Shown: in pieces, positions 10,628 through 20,697 of the stretch
How the letters are laid out: each line of letters starts with the position of its first letter
How positions within the stretch are numbered: the first letter of the stretch is position 1
Origin: Diatrype stigma
Taxonomy: Eukaryota > Ascomycota > Sordariomycetes > Xylariales > Diatrypaceae
NCBI GenBank assembly: GCA_022225965.2
Contig: JAKJXP020000022.1
Coordinates: forward strand, 1 to 64,000
Direction: 5' to 3'
Length of the DNA stretch: 64,000 nucleotides
Position numbers and translations under genes: made by a program
The notes under the pieces: model-generated
Seen by the model: the letters and a program-made list of their open reading frames with translations, nothing else
Database searches by the model: none
Told to the model about the DNA's origin: nothing

Positions 10628-13600
10628 ATGCTTCACCTAAGTGCCCGTGCTGCACGACGTGTTGGGACTTCTTACGTATGCGCAAAATGTCTTGCTGCGA
10701 ATAACCCAGCTCTGAGTCCAGCTACACCGACCGCTCATCGAGCCGCCTTGATCCCACATCATGATCGAGCCTTTTCCACCACCTCTCCACGAGCCACAGT
10801 TGCCGAAAACCAGCCAACTCCGGCAGCCGACCCCCCAAATGCCGTAACCCCGCCTTCCGAACCACAGGCATCGACGCCAGCATCAGCACCGTCAGATTCA
10901 GCAGCGCCATCGCCATCGCCATCGCAACCGCAATCGCAATCTTCATCCAAGAAGAAGAAGAAGAAAGCCAAGAAGCCTGATGCAAAGAAGCAAGATGAAG
11001 CACTGCCTGATGCCGCGCGTCAGTTGCATGTGCTGGAGGGCGCACTGGCAGCATTGAGGAATGTCCTTGCGGCTCAGAACATCAACGTCGAGAACATCAA
11101 ACCTGCTGCGAATAGCAAGAAGGCAGACAAGGCAGAAGGGGCAGGCAAGACTGGCGAGGCAGGCGCAAAGATCAAGATCAAGAATGCCAAGGGCGCACCG
11201 CCACTGGGAAAGAAAGAGCTTAGCAAATTGCAAAAGGCCCTGGTGGATGCTAATGCGATTGTCTCTCAAACCTCTGCTGGGACTGCCGCCTCCGCTAAAC
11301 ACACTGCTCAGCCTGCTAAGACTGCCACCACTGCTGAGACTGCTACCCCTGAGACTGCCGCCGGGACTACGTCCTCGGAGAAGTCCCCGTCCAAATCAAA
11401 GAAGGCGAAGCCGGCAAAGTCAGAACAGTCGGCAATAAAGCCATCAAAGAAGAATCGAATGGAGCGAAGAGCTCTGAAATTTGGTGTTAATATACGCGCG
11501 GTGTCAGCACCGGATCTTCCAGAAGACAAAACTCAAACACAGCGTTCTACAACGAAGGTCCCATACAATGCCATTGGCAGCAAAGTCATTGGGAAGCCGT
11601 TCTCAGGAGAGCCGTATCCTGAAGAGTTGAGGGAGCAGGCGGAAGCGAAGCAGGCCAAGCAGGCGGAAGCGAAGCAAGCCAAGCAGCCGAAGAAACAGAA
11701 GAAAGAAACCAAGGAAACCACTCCCCCATTAGCTATCTCCAAGATCAATGCCGATGATTTTCAGCTTATACCTATTGATGCTGCCAGAGCCGATGTCCCG
11801 TCGCTTTCATACGGCCTAGAACGAGTGCTTTTCAACCCAGGTGTCTATTATCTCCAGGACCCACGTTCAAGAGTCTACAATTTCGATCCTTACTTGGCTA
11901 AGATCATGCCGCTTGAAGAATTCGATTTCAATGCTTTGAAGCAGTACGTGACGTCCTCTAAGGATAATAACCTGATATCGATCACCAGAGAACATGGGAA
12001 AAAGTATACGGGGTCAACCTCTAGCATGTCATCCATGCTATCACACTTCCACTACCTTATATCAGCTTGGCGAAGTATCAACATATCGATGCTATCCAAA
12101 AGTATCCAACCGGACTCCCTCCAGTTCACCAGGATCAACAGAGCCCCTGCTGCGATCTTCCTCAACTGGAAGGATGGCGCTTACGCTATCGATGCGGATA
12201 AGGAGTTCGATACTGCCAACATTCTCAGCATGCTTGGCAAGTCAATGGAGAAGCTCCTTACCCTGTCCAAGGAAGACTTCGAGAGGTATCGGCACGCCAA
12301 CTCAGATCAGATTACCGAAGAGGAGCGTAACGCTGATGAGGCCTTTCATTACACGGCCTTCGAGGACTTCATGCTGCGTTCACAACTGGACGCGCACGAT
12401 TCCAGGATGCCCGGAACGGGTATGTTTGACCTGAAGACCCGTGCTGTTATATCTATCCGCATGGATGCCAAAGGGTTTGAGAAAGGCCTTGGCTATGAAA
12501 TTCGGGAACGTTTCGGTCAGTGGCAGTCCTTTGAGCGGGAGTACTACGATATGATGCGGTCGGCCTTTATGAAGTACTCACTCCAAGTCCGGATGGGTCG
12601 CATGGACGGCATTTTCGTTGCGTTCCACAACACCGAGCGTATCTTTGGCTTTCAATACATCCCTCTTTCGGAAATGGACCTGTCTTTGCACGGGACCTCG
12701 GACACGACTCTCGGAAACCGAGAATTCAAATTCAGTCTTAGCCTGCTCAACAAGATCTTGAACCGGGCTACTGAGAAATTCCCCGAGACGTCTCTCCGGC
12801 TCCATTTTGAGACGAGAACGTCAGTCGGATCACCATTCATGTATGTCTTTGCCAAACCCGTCTCGCAGAAAGATATCGACGAAGTGCAAAACGCGAGCAG
12901 GGCGTCTATCGAGGCCTTTGAGGCGAGAGTCATGGGCATAAACAAGAAGCCTGGGTCAATTGACTCAGCCGAGGCTGCCGAGGCTGCTGGGGCTGCTGAG
13001 ACTGCTGGAGCTGCTGAGATTTCTGAGACTTCTGAGCCTGCTGAGCCTGCCGAGGCTGCTGGGGCTGCTGAGACTGCTGAGACTTCTGAGACTGCTGAGT
13101 CTTCTGAGACTGCTGAGTCTGCTGAGCCTGCCGAGGCTGCTGAGCCTGCTGAGGGCGCCGAGGCCGCCGAGGCCGCCGAGGCCGCTGAGCCTGTCGACCC
13201 AACTGAAGTTGCAGAACCTTCGGACTCAACTGAGCAAGCTGAACCGGTAGCGGATGCAATCGAGGACGAGGGAGTTGAGGAAACCGACTCGCCAAAGGAC
13301 CAGGAGCTACAAAGCCTTGCTGCCTGGGAAGAAGTGCGCCAGACCGTCGAAGATGCCATGGAGGACGATGAAGTTGGCGTTGGTATCGTTCGGGAAGCTA
13401 TCGAGGATGCCCTTGAGGAGAGCGGACTCATTCGTGCGAAGTCTTCCGAAGATGCACGTGGTTATGTCGATGCTCTTCTCGCGGCTATTACTGGCATTGA
13501 ACAACCCAAGCCGGCAGAATCCTCGGGCAATGCGTTGGATGATGTTGTCGATGAGGATGCAGTTGTCGATGAGGATGCAGTTGTCGATGAGGATGCCGTT

Positions 13601-15118
13601 GTCGATGAGGATGCCGTTGTCGATGAGGATGCAGTTGTCGATGAGGATGCAGAAGAATCGCCAAATGAGGCTGCAACCAACGAAGCTACGGAGATCGAGC
13701 CTGAGGAGCCTAACAAAACTCAAACATCGGAACTTGGCGCAGAGCCCGACAATGCTACAGTGTCGACGGAAGGAAGTGAGCTTGAACAAGAATCTGATTC
13801 CGCCGTCAGCCAGACCTCGGAGTCCACATCTTATGAGTCCACGACACTGGTAGAAAGCCAGGAGGTCCGCAAGGACATCTCTGATGACTCAGAAACATTA
13901 TTCTCGATCGATGAAAAACTCCAAACCGAGACGAAAACTACAATTAATCTTGAAGAGTCCGAAAACGCCAAGCAGGATGAGGAGACCACAGCCAAGGAAG
14001 AGGAGGAAGACGAAATAGATGAGGATGAAGACGAAGATGCGGCCGAGTCTAAGGAGGATGCGAGCAGCACCTCCAATATGTCCCCTCTGAAAGATCTCAT
14101 TGTACGAATGGCTCGGAAAATTGATGAAAACCCCGTCTCGGGAGAGGTTAACGAGGACTCTTTGAATGATCTCTCCAAACTCAAGTCATTCGAGCGCATC
14201 CTAGGAGACATGATATCTAGTGCGAAGGTATCACCTAGTACTCCAGATCTGAAGCCCAATGCTGTGGAAGAGGCACAGCACACCGAGCCAGCTGAGACAG
14301 CCGCACCTACGGGTGCAGATGCGGAGAATGTCTCAAGTTCAAGCTCTGCGCAAGCCGACAAAGGCACCGAGTCGAAGAAACAGTCCGAGGAGGTCGAGGA
14401 GGGTGATCTCATAGGATGGGTGTTGACTATCAAGAATAAGGTAAACGGGAGATACGTCGAGCGTCCCGAGAAACTTTCCGAGCACGACGTCTGGGACCTC
14501 GAGTACAACATCGAGGAGATACCCGATGCCCGTGCCCGCCGCTTCTACACTCAGTGCAAGGCTCGTCGTGAGAAAGCGCTCGTAGACACTGGAGACCGGG
14601 ATTCTGAGTGGTTCAAGATGTGGCGCGGCCAGCTCGAGGAGGAGACCAAAAAGGGCCGTGAGTGGAGGGCTAAGGAGGACCTGAGAAACCATGAGCGCCC
14701 TGTTCACGTTGTCGGCTTCGAAGATTCCCTGAAATGGGCCGATGTTTTCGGCGAGATCAAAACGAAGACGGAGGTAGCTGCGGAGAAGGCGGGGACAGCT
14801 GCGGAAACGGGAGCGGCTGTGGAGGAGACGACTACTGCTGCAGAGGAGACGGAAAATGTTGTAGATGGGACGGAAGTTGCTGCAGAGGGAACGACCACTG
14901 CGGAGGAGACTAGCATCGCGGAGGATACTAGCACCGCGGAGGAGACTAGCAGCGAGGAGGTCAGCAACGCGGAGAATACCAGCAACGCGGAGGAGACCAG
15001 CAACGCAGAGGAGACCACGCCCACAGAAGAGATGGCCACTACGGATGCTGATGTCGAGAATGGGGCCACAGATAAGACTACAGAGGCCGGTACTCCTTCA
15101 GATGAGCATGAGAAATAG
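10628..15118 (+). CDS. PET127: Pet127-like mitochondrial RNA processing protein, repeat-expanded
   Basis: Pet127 acts in mitochondria on RNA 5'-end processing and decay and belongs to the PD-(D/E)XK nuclease-like superfamily. Single exon, 1496 residues. The ATG at 10628 is chosen because it begins an Arg-rich presequence (MLHLSARAARRVGTS, later RAFSTTSP). Order: presequence; Ala/Pro/Lys-rich low complexity to about residue 280; conserved core about residues 370-765 including FEDFMLRSQLDAHDSR and GTGMFDLKTRAV, whose Asp601-Leu-Lys603 fits the (D/E)xK site; an Ala/Glu-rich tract about 778-875; six tandem VVDEDA units at 973-1008; more acidic sequence; a second conserved block about 1256-1378 (DLIGWVLTIKNKVNGRYVERP, as a landmark); and a Thr/Glu tail with repeated EETSNA units. 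The roughly 480-residue acidic insertion between conserved blocks makes it much longer than yeast Pet127 (about 800 residues). Confidence 0.88.
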   Translation: MLHLSARAARRVGTSYVCAKCLAANNPALSPATPTAHRAALIPHHDRAFSTTSPRATVAENQPTPAADPPNAVTPPSEPQASTPASAPSDSAAPSPSPSQPQSQSSSKKKKKKAKKPDAKKQDEALPDAARQLHVLEGALAALRNVLAAQNINVENIKPAANSKKADKAEGAGKTGEAGAKIKIKNAKGAPPLGKKELSKLQKALVDANAIVSQTSAGTAASAKHTAQPAKTATTAETATPETAAGTTSSEKSPSKSKKAKPAKSEQSAIKPSKKNRMERRALKFGVNIRAVSAPDLPEDKTQTQRSTTKVPYNAIGSKVIGKPFSGEPYPEELREQAEAKQAKQAEAKQAKQPKKQKKETKETTPPLAISKINADDFQLIPIDAARADVPSLSYGLERVLFNPGVYYLQDPRSRVYNFDPYLAKIMPLEEFDFNALKQYVTSSKDNNLISITREHGKKYTGSTSSMSSMLSHFHYLISAWRSINISMLSKSIQPDSLQFTRINRAPAAIFLNWKDGAYAIDADKEFDTANILSMLGKSMEKLLTLSKEDFERYRHANSDQITEEERNADEAFHYTAFEDFMLRSQLDAHDSRMPGTGMFDLKTRAVISIRMDAKGFEKGLGYEIRERFGQWQSFEREYYDMMRSAFMKYSLQVRMGRMDGIFVAFHNTERIFGFQYIPLSEMDLSLHGTSDTTLGNREFKFSLSLLNKILNRATEKFPETSLRLHFETRTSVGSPFMYVFAKPVSQKDIDEVQNASRASIEAFEARVMGINKKPGSIDSAEAAEAAGAAETAGAAEISETSEPAEPAEAAGAAETAETSETAESSETAESAEPAEAAEPAEGAEAAEAAEAAEPVDPTEVAEPSDSTEQAEPVADAIEDEGVEETDSPKDQELQSLAAWEEVRQTVEDAMEDDEVGVGIVREAIEDALEESGLIRAKSSEDARGYVDALLAAITGIEQPKPAESSGNALDDVVDEDAVVDEDAVVDEDAVVDEDAVVDEDAVVDEDAEESPNEAATNEATEIEPEEPNKTQTSELGAEPDNATVSTEGSELEQESDSAVSQTSESTSYESTTLVESQEVRKDISDDSETLFSIDEKLQTETKTTINLEESENAKQDEETTAKEEEEDEIDEDEDEDAAESKEDASSTSNMSPLKDLIVRMARKIDENPVSGEVNEDSLNDLSKLKSFERILGDMISSAKVSPSTPDLKPNAVEEAQHTEPAETAAPTGADAENVSSSSSAQADKGTESKKQSEEVEEGDLIGWVLTIKNKVNGRYVERPEKLSEHDVWDLEYNIEEIPDARARRFYTQCKARREKALVDTGDRDSEWFKMWRGQLEEETKKGREWRAKEDLRNHERPVHVVGFEDSLKWADVFGEIKTKTEVAAEKAGTAAETGAAVEETTTAAEETENVVDGTEVAAEGTTTAEETSIAEDTSTAEETSSEEVSNAENTSNAEETSNAEETTPTEEMATTDADVENGATDKTTEAGTPSDEHEK
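12957..13250 (+). repeat. degenerate Ala/Glu codon repeat in PET127
   Basis: About 290 bp of degenerate GCTGAG/GCCGAG units encoding AEAAE, AETAG, SETAE and similar steps. It is in frame in PET127 and lies between the nuclease-like core and the next acidic block. The same DNA gives long but meaningless frames on the opposite strand. Confidence 0.9.
13544..13651 (+). repeat. 6 x 18-bp tandem repeat (VVDEDA) in PET127
   Basis: Six head-to-tail 18-bp units GTTGTCGATGAGGATGCA, differing only at the last base (A or C). Unit length is a multiple of three, so copy-number change would not break the PET127 frame. Confidence 0.95.
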
Positions 15119-16192
15119 TCGCTTCGGCCTACAAGACTGACAGCTCAGTCTACAAATGATAATCACGGCGAGGTAGGGGATGGTAGTGCTTCGTCAAATT
15201 CGCCGAGGGCACGCGGTTTCAGGCCTAACAAGGGCAGCGATTCCACAGGCCAGGCGAGGTGAGCTCGAAAGAGCCTTCGGGTAGATTAGGACTAGTCTGT
15301 GCGGTTCTCATTGAGCCGGCTATCTTTGACATATAGCACAAGCGGTTCAATGTGTACAACATATGATGGGTGTTCGATCTCAACATCGGAGGCGTAAGGT
15401 AGAAGGAAAAAACCGGTATCAAGAGACTACCTGCCCTGGACCCCAGTACGTGTACGCACATATATGCATCGAGGCCAGATCAGCAACCTCTTGCTCTGTA
15501 TCATATCCATAGATAATCCTGTACTATTATGACATTATGCTAGGCAAGGTCATGAATTGATGAGAAATCTCCCTCCACCTTCATATCAACTGGCGTTAGC
15601 TAATACAATTCTTCGTGGCTTTATGATTAGTGATATGCTGTTCGTATTGAGCAGAACCTTGGCCTGGAATTGTGAGGAAATAGGGAAGAGGCTTCGGGTC
15701 TGGTGCGGGAATACCAGAAGAGCGCCTTCTTCATTCCGCGGCTTGTTCATACTTGAGAGAAATATCCGTGGGACTCGCTTAGGCATAGATAGTCAGCGAC
15801 CAACTTCACCAGATCGTTGTAGCATAATGCATCTTGCCTCAACACTATCACATCCTCACCTGATGAATTAGCACCTGGGGCTGACGCACAAGGCACTATC
15901 CATAGCTAGCTGAGGCCCATTTGCGATGGTAGCTGTCAGCCCTAGAAAGGGCGCACAGTCAGCAGAGAGCCATTCGACTTCCCTTCTCGACAGGGAGGCG
16001 TTCGACTATTGGCACGAATCTGCATATTGATATGTGATTAGTAGACATGTACATAACTACCTCGGTATAAAATGACCTTATTCCGCACAGCTTTTATATA
16101 AGACTTGCAATGCTAACCTATCCATACGACTGAAGCAGAGGTTCAAGTTCAAATTCAGCAACAGAACGCCCAATTGAGTGTCATTGGGTATT
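15119..16192. other. intergenic, PET127 3' region and hydrolase promoter
   Basis: About 1.1 kb between two plus-strand genes. Open frames are all under 105 codons with no recognised domain. A TATATAAG-like box at 16094-16102 lies about 95 bp upstream of the hydrolase ATG and may be its core promoter. Confidence 0.55.
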
Positions 16193-17745
16193 ATGATGTC
16201 TAGCCCTATGAAACCTTCTCTGCTGCGGATCGCGGCCACGGCCACAGCAACAGCAGCCTTGCTGTTCGATCACGGTATCTGCGCCGCTGTTGTTGGTAGC
16301 GGTACTGTTGCGCACGCAAAGCGCCAGACCTCGACGATCGACCGATCGACCCTCAACGGCAAGCTGTTCGTTGGGTACCAGGGGTGGTTCCGCAAGCCCA
16401 ACACGGACGACGGCAACTCGCACTGGACGACAGACACACCCGAACCTGAGGTCGGCCATGGTAAGTGAAGAAGGAAGAGGAAAGGGGTGAAGCCCAAAGT
16501 CTGGAGGCTTAGCAGGAATGGAAGAGAAAAGAAAAAGAGAAAAAAGAAATGAGGCGGGATTGCCTTTCTAGTTTAGCTACCTCTGTGGCTAATGGATTGG
16601 ACAGTCGGCGTCGATATGATTCCCGACGTCACGGGGTACCCTGAAGACTGCCTCTTTGACACGGTCTTTACTCTCCCGGACGGCAACCCCGCGCAGTTCT
16701 ACTCCAACGACTGCGACGGCGTCGTCGACCTGCACTTCAGCATGATGGCGGACCACGGCATCGACGGCGCCTTCGTGCAGCGGTTCTTCTTCTACCCCAG
16801 CGAGGAGCCTAACGGGGGCTGGAACAGGGTCTGTCTTACCTCCTCGTCTATCCATCCCGTCCGTCGACTAACATTATCCCTCCCCCCCTTTTACCTGTTT
16901 CGATGCTTCTAGGTAGAGAGCTAACGGAACGTCATACGTAACTGCAGGTCCTAGAAAACGCCAAAGACGCCGCCTTCAAGTACGGCCGCGGCCTCGTGAT
17001 CGAGTACGACCTGAACGGGGCGCCCAGCGCACCGGGCAGCAGCGTCGTGGCGGATACGATCCTCGCAGATCTCGCCAGCCTCTCGGACGTGCTGGGCTCG
17101 CCCGTGTACATGCACCACGGCGGCAAGCCCGTGGTCGAGGTGTGGGGGGTCGGCATCGTGACGGCCGTCAGCGCCGACGACGCCGCGGCGCTCGTGACGG
17201 CCCTGCAGGCCGCCGGCTACTACGTGATCCTGGGGGTGCAGCAGGCGTGGCACGCGGAGCTGGCGGCGGGCCAGCCGGGCGGCTACGGGCCGGTGTACGC
17301 GCTGGCCGACATGCTGCAGCCGTGGACGGTGGGCGCGTACGACCGGGACGGCTACCCGGGGTTCCGCGACGGGCGGCAGGCGACCGAGGACAAGGCGGCG
17401 CTGGCGGCGCTGGGGATCGAGAGCAGCGTCGTCGTGTGGCCGGGCGGGTCGAACAGCAACGCGGCCGGCGACCCGGCCGCGTTCGACCGCTTCCCCCGCT
17501 GGAACGGCACCTTCTACCAGGACCAGCTGGACGGGGCCGTCGACGTCGTCCGCCCGAGCTTCATCTTCGGCGCCATGTTCGACGAGGTCAACGAGGGCAC
17601 CGCCATCTACCCCGTGCTGAAGCGCGCCCAGCTCCCCACCAACCAGCGCTTCCTCGGCGTCGATGACGACTTGGCCCCCGACGCGTACCTGACCATGGCT
17701 GGGGATGCGGCGGCGAGGCTCGCGCAGGTGTGGGCTTCTGCGTAA
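16193..17745 (+). CDS. secreted GH99/GH71-like glycoside hydrolase
   Basis: Predicted extracellular enzyme, often labelled xylosidase/arabinosidase in fungi, with a GH99-like barrel. Exons 16193-16460, 16605-16828 and 16948-17745; 429 residues. Introns are 144 bp (GTAAGT) and 119 bp (GTCTGT donor, CTGCAG acceptor). The first of two adjacent ATGs is used; residues 1 to about 30 form a hydrophobic signal peptide, and a KR pair before QTSTID may be a Kex2-type site. Family landmarks: GKLFVGYQGWF, SHWTTDTPEPEVGH, VDMIPDVTGYPEDCLFD, VVDLHFSMMADHGIDGAF, YGRGLVIEYDLNG, VYMHHGGKPVVEVWG. The FDEVNEGTAI motif places Glu377 and Glu380 three residues apart, matching the catalytic E-x-x-E pair of GH99. 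The substrate cannot be inferred; both mannan-type and other glycans are possible. A single N-glycosylation sequon NGT is near residue 355. Confidence 0.87.
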
Positions 17746-18430
17746 AAGGGGGTTGGGGGTGGGTGTCGAAAGGCCACTGACCAATGTCTCCCGTCAAGTG
17801 ATTCGTGATGGCGTCTCCTTTTTAGAGTCAATCGACTCTTAGTCAGGGCGTGGCATCATTCTCAGTCGTAACTAGGTACAGTGGAATAGACTAGTTAGCT
17901 AAAGTCAATGAGAAGTGCGCCTGCCCCTGTAGAAATGATAATAGGAAACCTCCTCTGTCGCGGGCGATGTATCGTGGCACGAGGTAGCTGATTCTCATTC
18001 TAGCATAGGACCTCTACCTAGGACATAGAGGCAACTTCGTGCCTGACACGAAGAATAAAAATAGCCAACACCTTCTTCTCCTGCTAAAATGCATCTTGGT
18101 AAAAGTCTGTACATCTAATAAACCATGGCAGCAAGCCCACCAACCACGTCCGTTCCCACGCCAGCCTCTCTAAGGATGCTTTGGGCCTCAAATGGCAGCA
18201 TGGCCCGGGAGATGCCGAATGTGCGGCTGCATTGCAGTGTTCCTTATCCTCCCAGGCGTATGCTGATACCTCGCCAGAGAAATGAATAATGTACCAAGTT
18301 GGGTATTAGGGCCGAAGCAGGTATTGGTCCACATGCTGGAAATTTCCATCACTTGAATAACAGAGTACGGCAACTATTTAAACCGTAATAATTGACCTTC
18401 CACTCCAAGATACATTGTCCTACCAAGTCG
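17746..18430. other. intergenic, no supportable gene
   Basis: 3' region of the hydrolase and non-coding DNA. Frames are short and without recognisable domains; a CTACCTAGGA step is at 18014. Confidence 0.6.
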
Positions 18431-18557
18431 ATCCTTGGTTAGCTCAGTGGTTCTGTAGGGGCTGGTTCGATACCAAGGTTCTGGGCGGGATGAGGATCGA
18501 CTCATCTTCAGGTCAAAGGAGCCACGGTTCGAATCGGTCCTGAGCTTTTTGCTTTTT
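18431..18557 (+). ncRNA. tRNA-like pol III-type element, candidate ncRNA, SINE head or tRNA relic
   Basis: A near-perfect A box TTAGCTCAGTGG is at 18439-18450. Two B-box-like motifs follow: GGTTCGATACC at 18464-18474 and GGTTCGAATCG at 18526-18536. The element ends in T5 (18546-18550) and a second T5 (18553-18557), as for pol III termination. Stems: CCTTGGT 18433-18439 with ACCAAGG 18472-18478; AGCTCAG 18441-18447 with CTGAGCT 18540-18546; and the tight hairpin GATGAG 18489-18494 with CTCATC 18501-18506. The first two stems interlock and cannot both form without a pseudoknot. No complete cloverleaf with anticodon and T arms could be drawn, so it is not called a tRNA gene. It could be a diverged intron-containing tRNA, a tRNA-derived SINE or an independent small RNA. 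Confidence 0.4.
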
Positions 18558-19607
18558 CCATGTTTTTCGATTTTGAAATTGATTAGTTGATATACCGGAC
18601 TATCTATTTCCACCTTGTTGCTTTTTATCTTTTTTTACCAGCTGGTCCATATCTCTTTCCCTTAGACCTTCACGATATGCGGACCAATACCTGCCTACCT
18701 AGGTAGGTACGTAGACATTTGCAATTACTTGATACATATCGAATCAAAAGATGCCCCTAATTACCTGTATAACTAATTCCATAGCAATATACTCCTTCAG
18801 CTGAGATCTATGACTTCGTCACTTGCTGACTACTACTTCGTGGCTTGCCAGATATAGCCGTCGCTTGTGATATTAACTATATCTTCTACTGAATCTAGAA
18901 TATATCATGCTAAGTCCTACTTGCGTGACTTCTTACGAAGGAATTACAATGCGAGTCCTTTGAACCTCATAAAGCCTTTCCCCAGATATGCCCTTGGTTC
19001 TGGATTTACCATTCGGGCCGTATGTCAACCCGGATGTAGGTAGACTGTCTGCCTTGCGCCAACAAGTACCAACAAACCACAGCCAGGGTGTCGGAAATAG
19101 CACCGATCACACCACAAAGAACTAGATAAGCCCGTACTTCATCTTTCGATTCCATCCGACAGGTCAGCAAGGGCCAGCAAGGGCAGATGTCCTTTAGCTT
19201 TGGGATAGTGTCGCTACTGCTCGCATAGAAAGCACCCCTTTGTTTTATAACTTAACTTGGCAGCATGTATGAGATGGCCCATTTTGAAAGAAATCAACAC
19301 GGCAAAGTAATGATATTAGGTACCTAGCGAAAGGAATGGAAGTTAGGAATACTCCTGGCAAGCTAAAGTTCCATGAACACATACAAGCAATGTTACAATC
19401 TCGACTAACCATCGCAACAGCCACTTTGAGAAGTTCCCCGACTATCATGACAAGTACCTGCCTAGTAACAATACGTCCCTCTCCTAACGTCCATCTTAAC
19501 TAAATCAGCCTCTTTTGACGATCAATTCGGAGTTTGGTCGCACCATCGGTCTGCTTCAGCTCTTCGCAAGGGCTAGCAGAGAACTATCAAACGATAGACA
19601 GGGCTGC
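18558..19607. other. intergenic, no supportable gene
   Basis: About 1 kb without a coding signal; contains the exact palindrome TACCTAGGTA at 18696-18705 and the 3' region of the zf-GRF gene. Confidence 0.6.
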
Positions 19608-19988
19608 TTAGAAGCCTGCAGGGTCACCACCATATGAGATGGGATCTCCAAAGGCATCCGTGCATCTTTTGAAGAAATTGCATTCGCCACGACGACAAAC
19701 ATAGTGAGGGCTTCTCGGGATTATTTTGAATACGCCACTCAGTTGGCTCTTGCTGGACAACCCACAGTCACATAGTGGGTTCGTAGGGTCGTTTCCCCGG
19801 GAATCGGCGAATACGAGGAACTTGTCGCAAGGGACACATTTGAAAAACTTGCGTCCCGCATTCCCGTTGGGATTCGATTCCCGGGTAATGAACGATGAAC
19901 TAAGCTTGCCGCATATCATACAAGGGGGCGGCCGCGTAGGGAAGTCTGTCAAAGTCACAGATCGTGCGGTGGAGATATCGAAGGTCAT
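19608..19988 (-). CDS. small protein with two zf-GRF zinc fingers
   Basis: Single-exon, 126 residues, ATG with A at -3 (AGCAAATGACC). Two Cys-rich modules are visible. The first, about residues 23-63, reads CMICGKL ... NGNAGRKFFKCVPCDKF and has the GR-x-FF-x-C core that names the GRF finger. The second, about residues 72-113, reads CDCGLSSKSQ ... HYVCRRGECNFFKRC and keeps the Cys pattern but has lost the GRF triplet. zf-GRF fingers bind single-stranded nucleic acid in proteins such as APE2, TOP3A and NEIL3; stand-alone fungal copies have no established role. No nuclease or topoisomerase domain accompanies them here. The gene lies alone between a non-coding stretch and the PAP2-like gene. Confidence 0.8.
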   Translation of the reverse strand: MTFDISTARSVTLTDFPTRPPPCMICGKLSSSFITRESNPNGNAGRKFFKCVPCDKFLVFADSRGNDPTNPLCDCGLSSKSQLSGVFKIIPRSPHYVCRRGECNFFKRCTDAFGDPISYGGDPAGF

Positions 19989-20697
19989 TTGCTAGGAGTT
20001 GCTGTTAGTAAGTATTAATGGTAAACACTCGTCTTACTTACCGTCATGATGGATTTAATATGCTTCCAATCAATTCATAGGGCGAGAAACTATGGACATA
20101 GAAATGCTTAAATGCTGTGGAGTATCATATTGGGTAAGAGTTCTGTGTGATCGCTAGCAAGAAAGATCGAGTTCACAGGCCCTGGTGCTAGGTATATGAT
20201 TTATAGGTAGCGACCCGGGAATCAGTTGCTATGCCTTGTTCATAGGTGTCTTCTAGCGTTGGAGCGTCTACTGAATTGTGAAACCTTCTTATGACTGAAG
20301 ATATGACCTGGTTTGTTCATTCGCCAGATATATACATGATGGTGACTTTGAAGATTATGGCCAAAACCTAAAGCGGGTGACCAGAAACCCCAGCCTAAGA
20401 TCACAATCATATCTGTAACACAAGGTTTCTGTCGTCGAGTGACATAGTTAACAAGAGCGGTCTTTGACTATAGCACCACATTCATACCCCCTTTCCTTCC
20501 TCGATCGTATGTTATCGTAATAGCTGCATGTGACACCACGAGCTATTCTTGACAAAAGGGTTCAGCCATGCAGTGGTAAATTAAGGTTCCCTAAACTCTC
20601 ACCAATTACGACTGGGACATGTACCCTCTCGGTTGAAGAGACTAACATGGATTCCCCTCCGGGGGCTTGTCTGCTTTCCCATACCCTACAATGCCAT
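19989..20697. other. intergenic, no supportable gene
   Basis: About 700 bp between the zf-GRF gene start and the 3' end of the PAP2-like gene, both on the minus strand; probably holds the zf-GRF promoter. No motif recognised. Confidence 0.6.

Noticed and set aside
12652..13431. 259-codon minus-strand frame opposite PET127
   Set aside because: Ser/Ala repeats are the reverse complement of the Ala/Glu codon repeat; no domain.
16951..17784. 277-codon minus-strand frame opposite the glycoside hydrolase
   Set aside because: Antisense shadow of a GC-rich exon; Arg/Val/Ala-biased and without domain.
18431..18546. Canonical tRNA gene
   Set aside because: A and B boxes exist, but no consistent acceptor, anticodon and T stems can be drawn, so only a tRNA-like element is reported.
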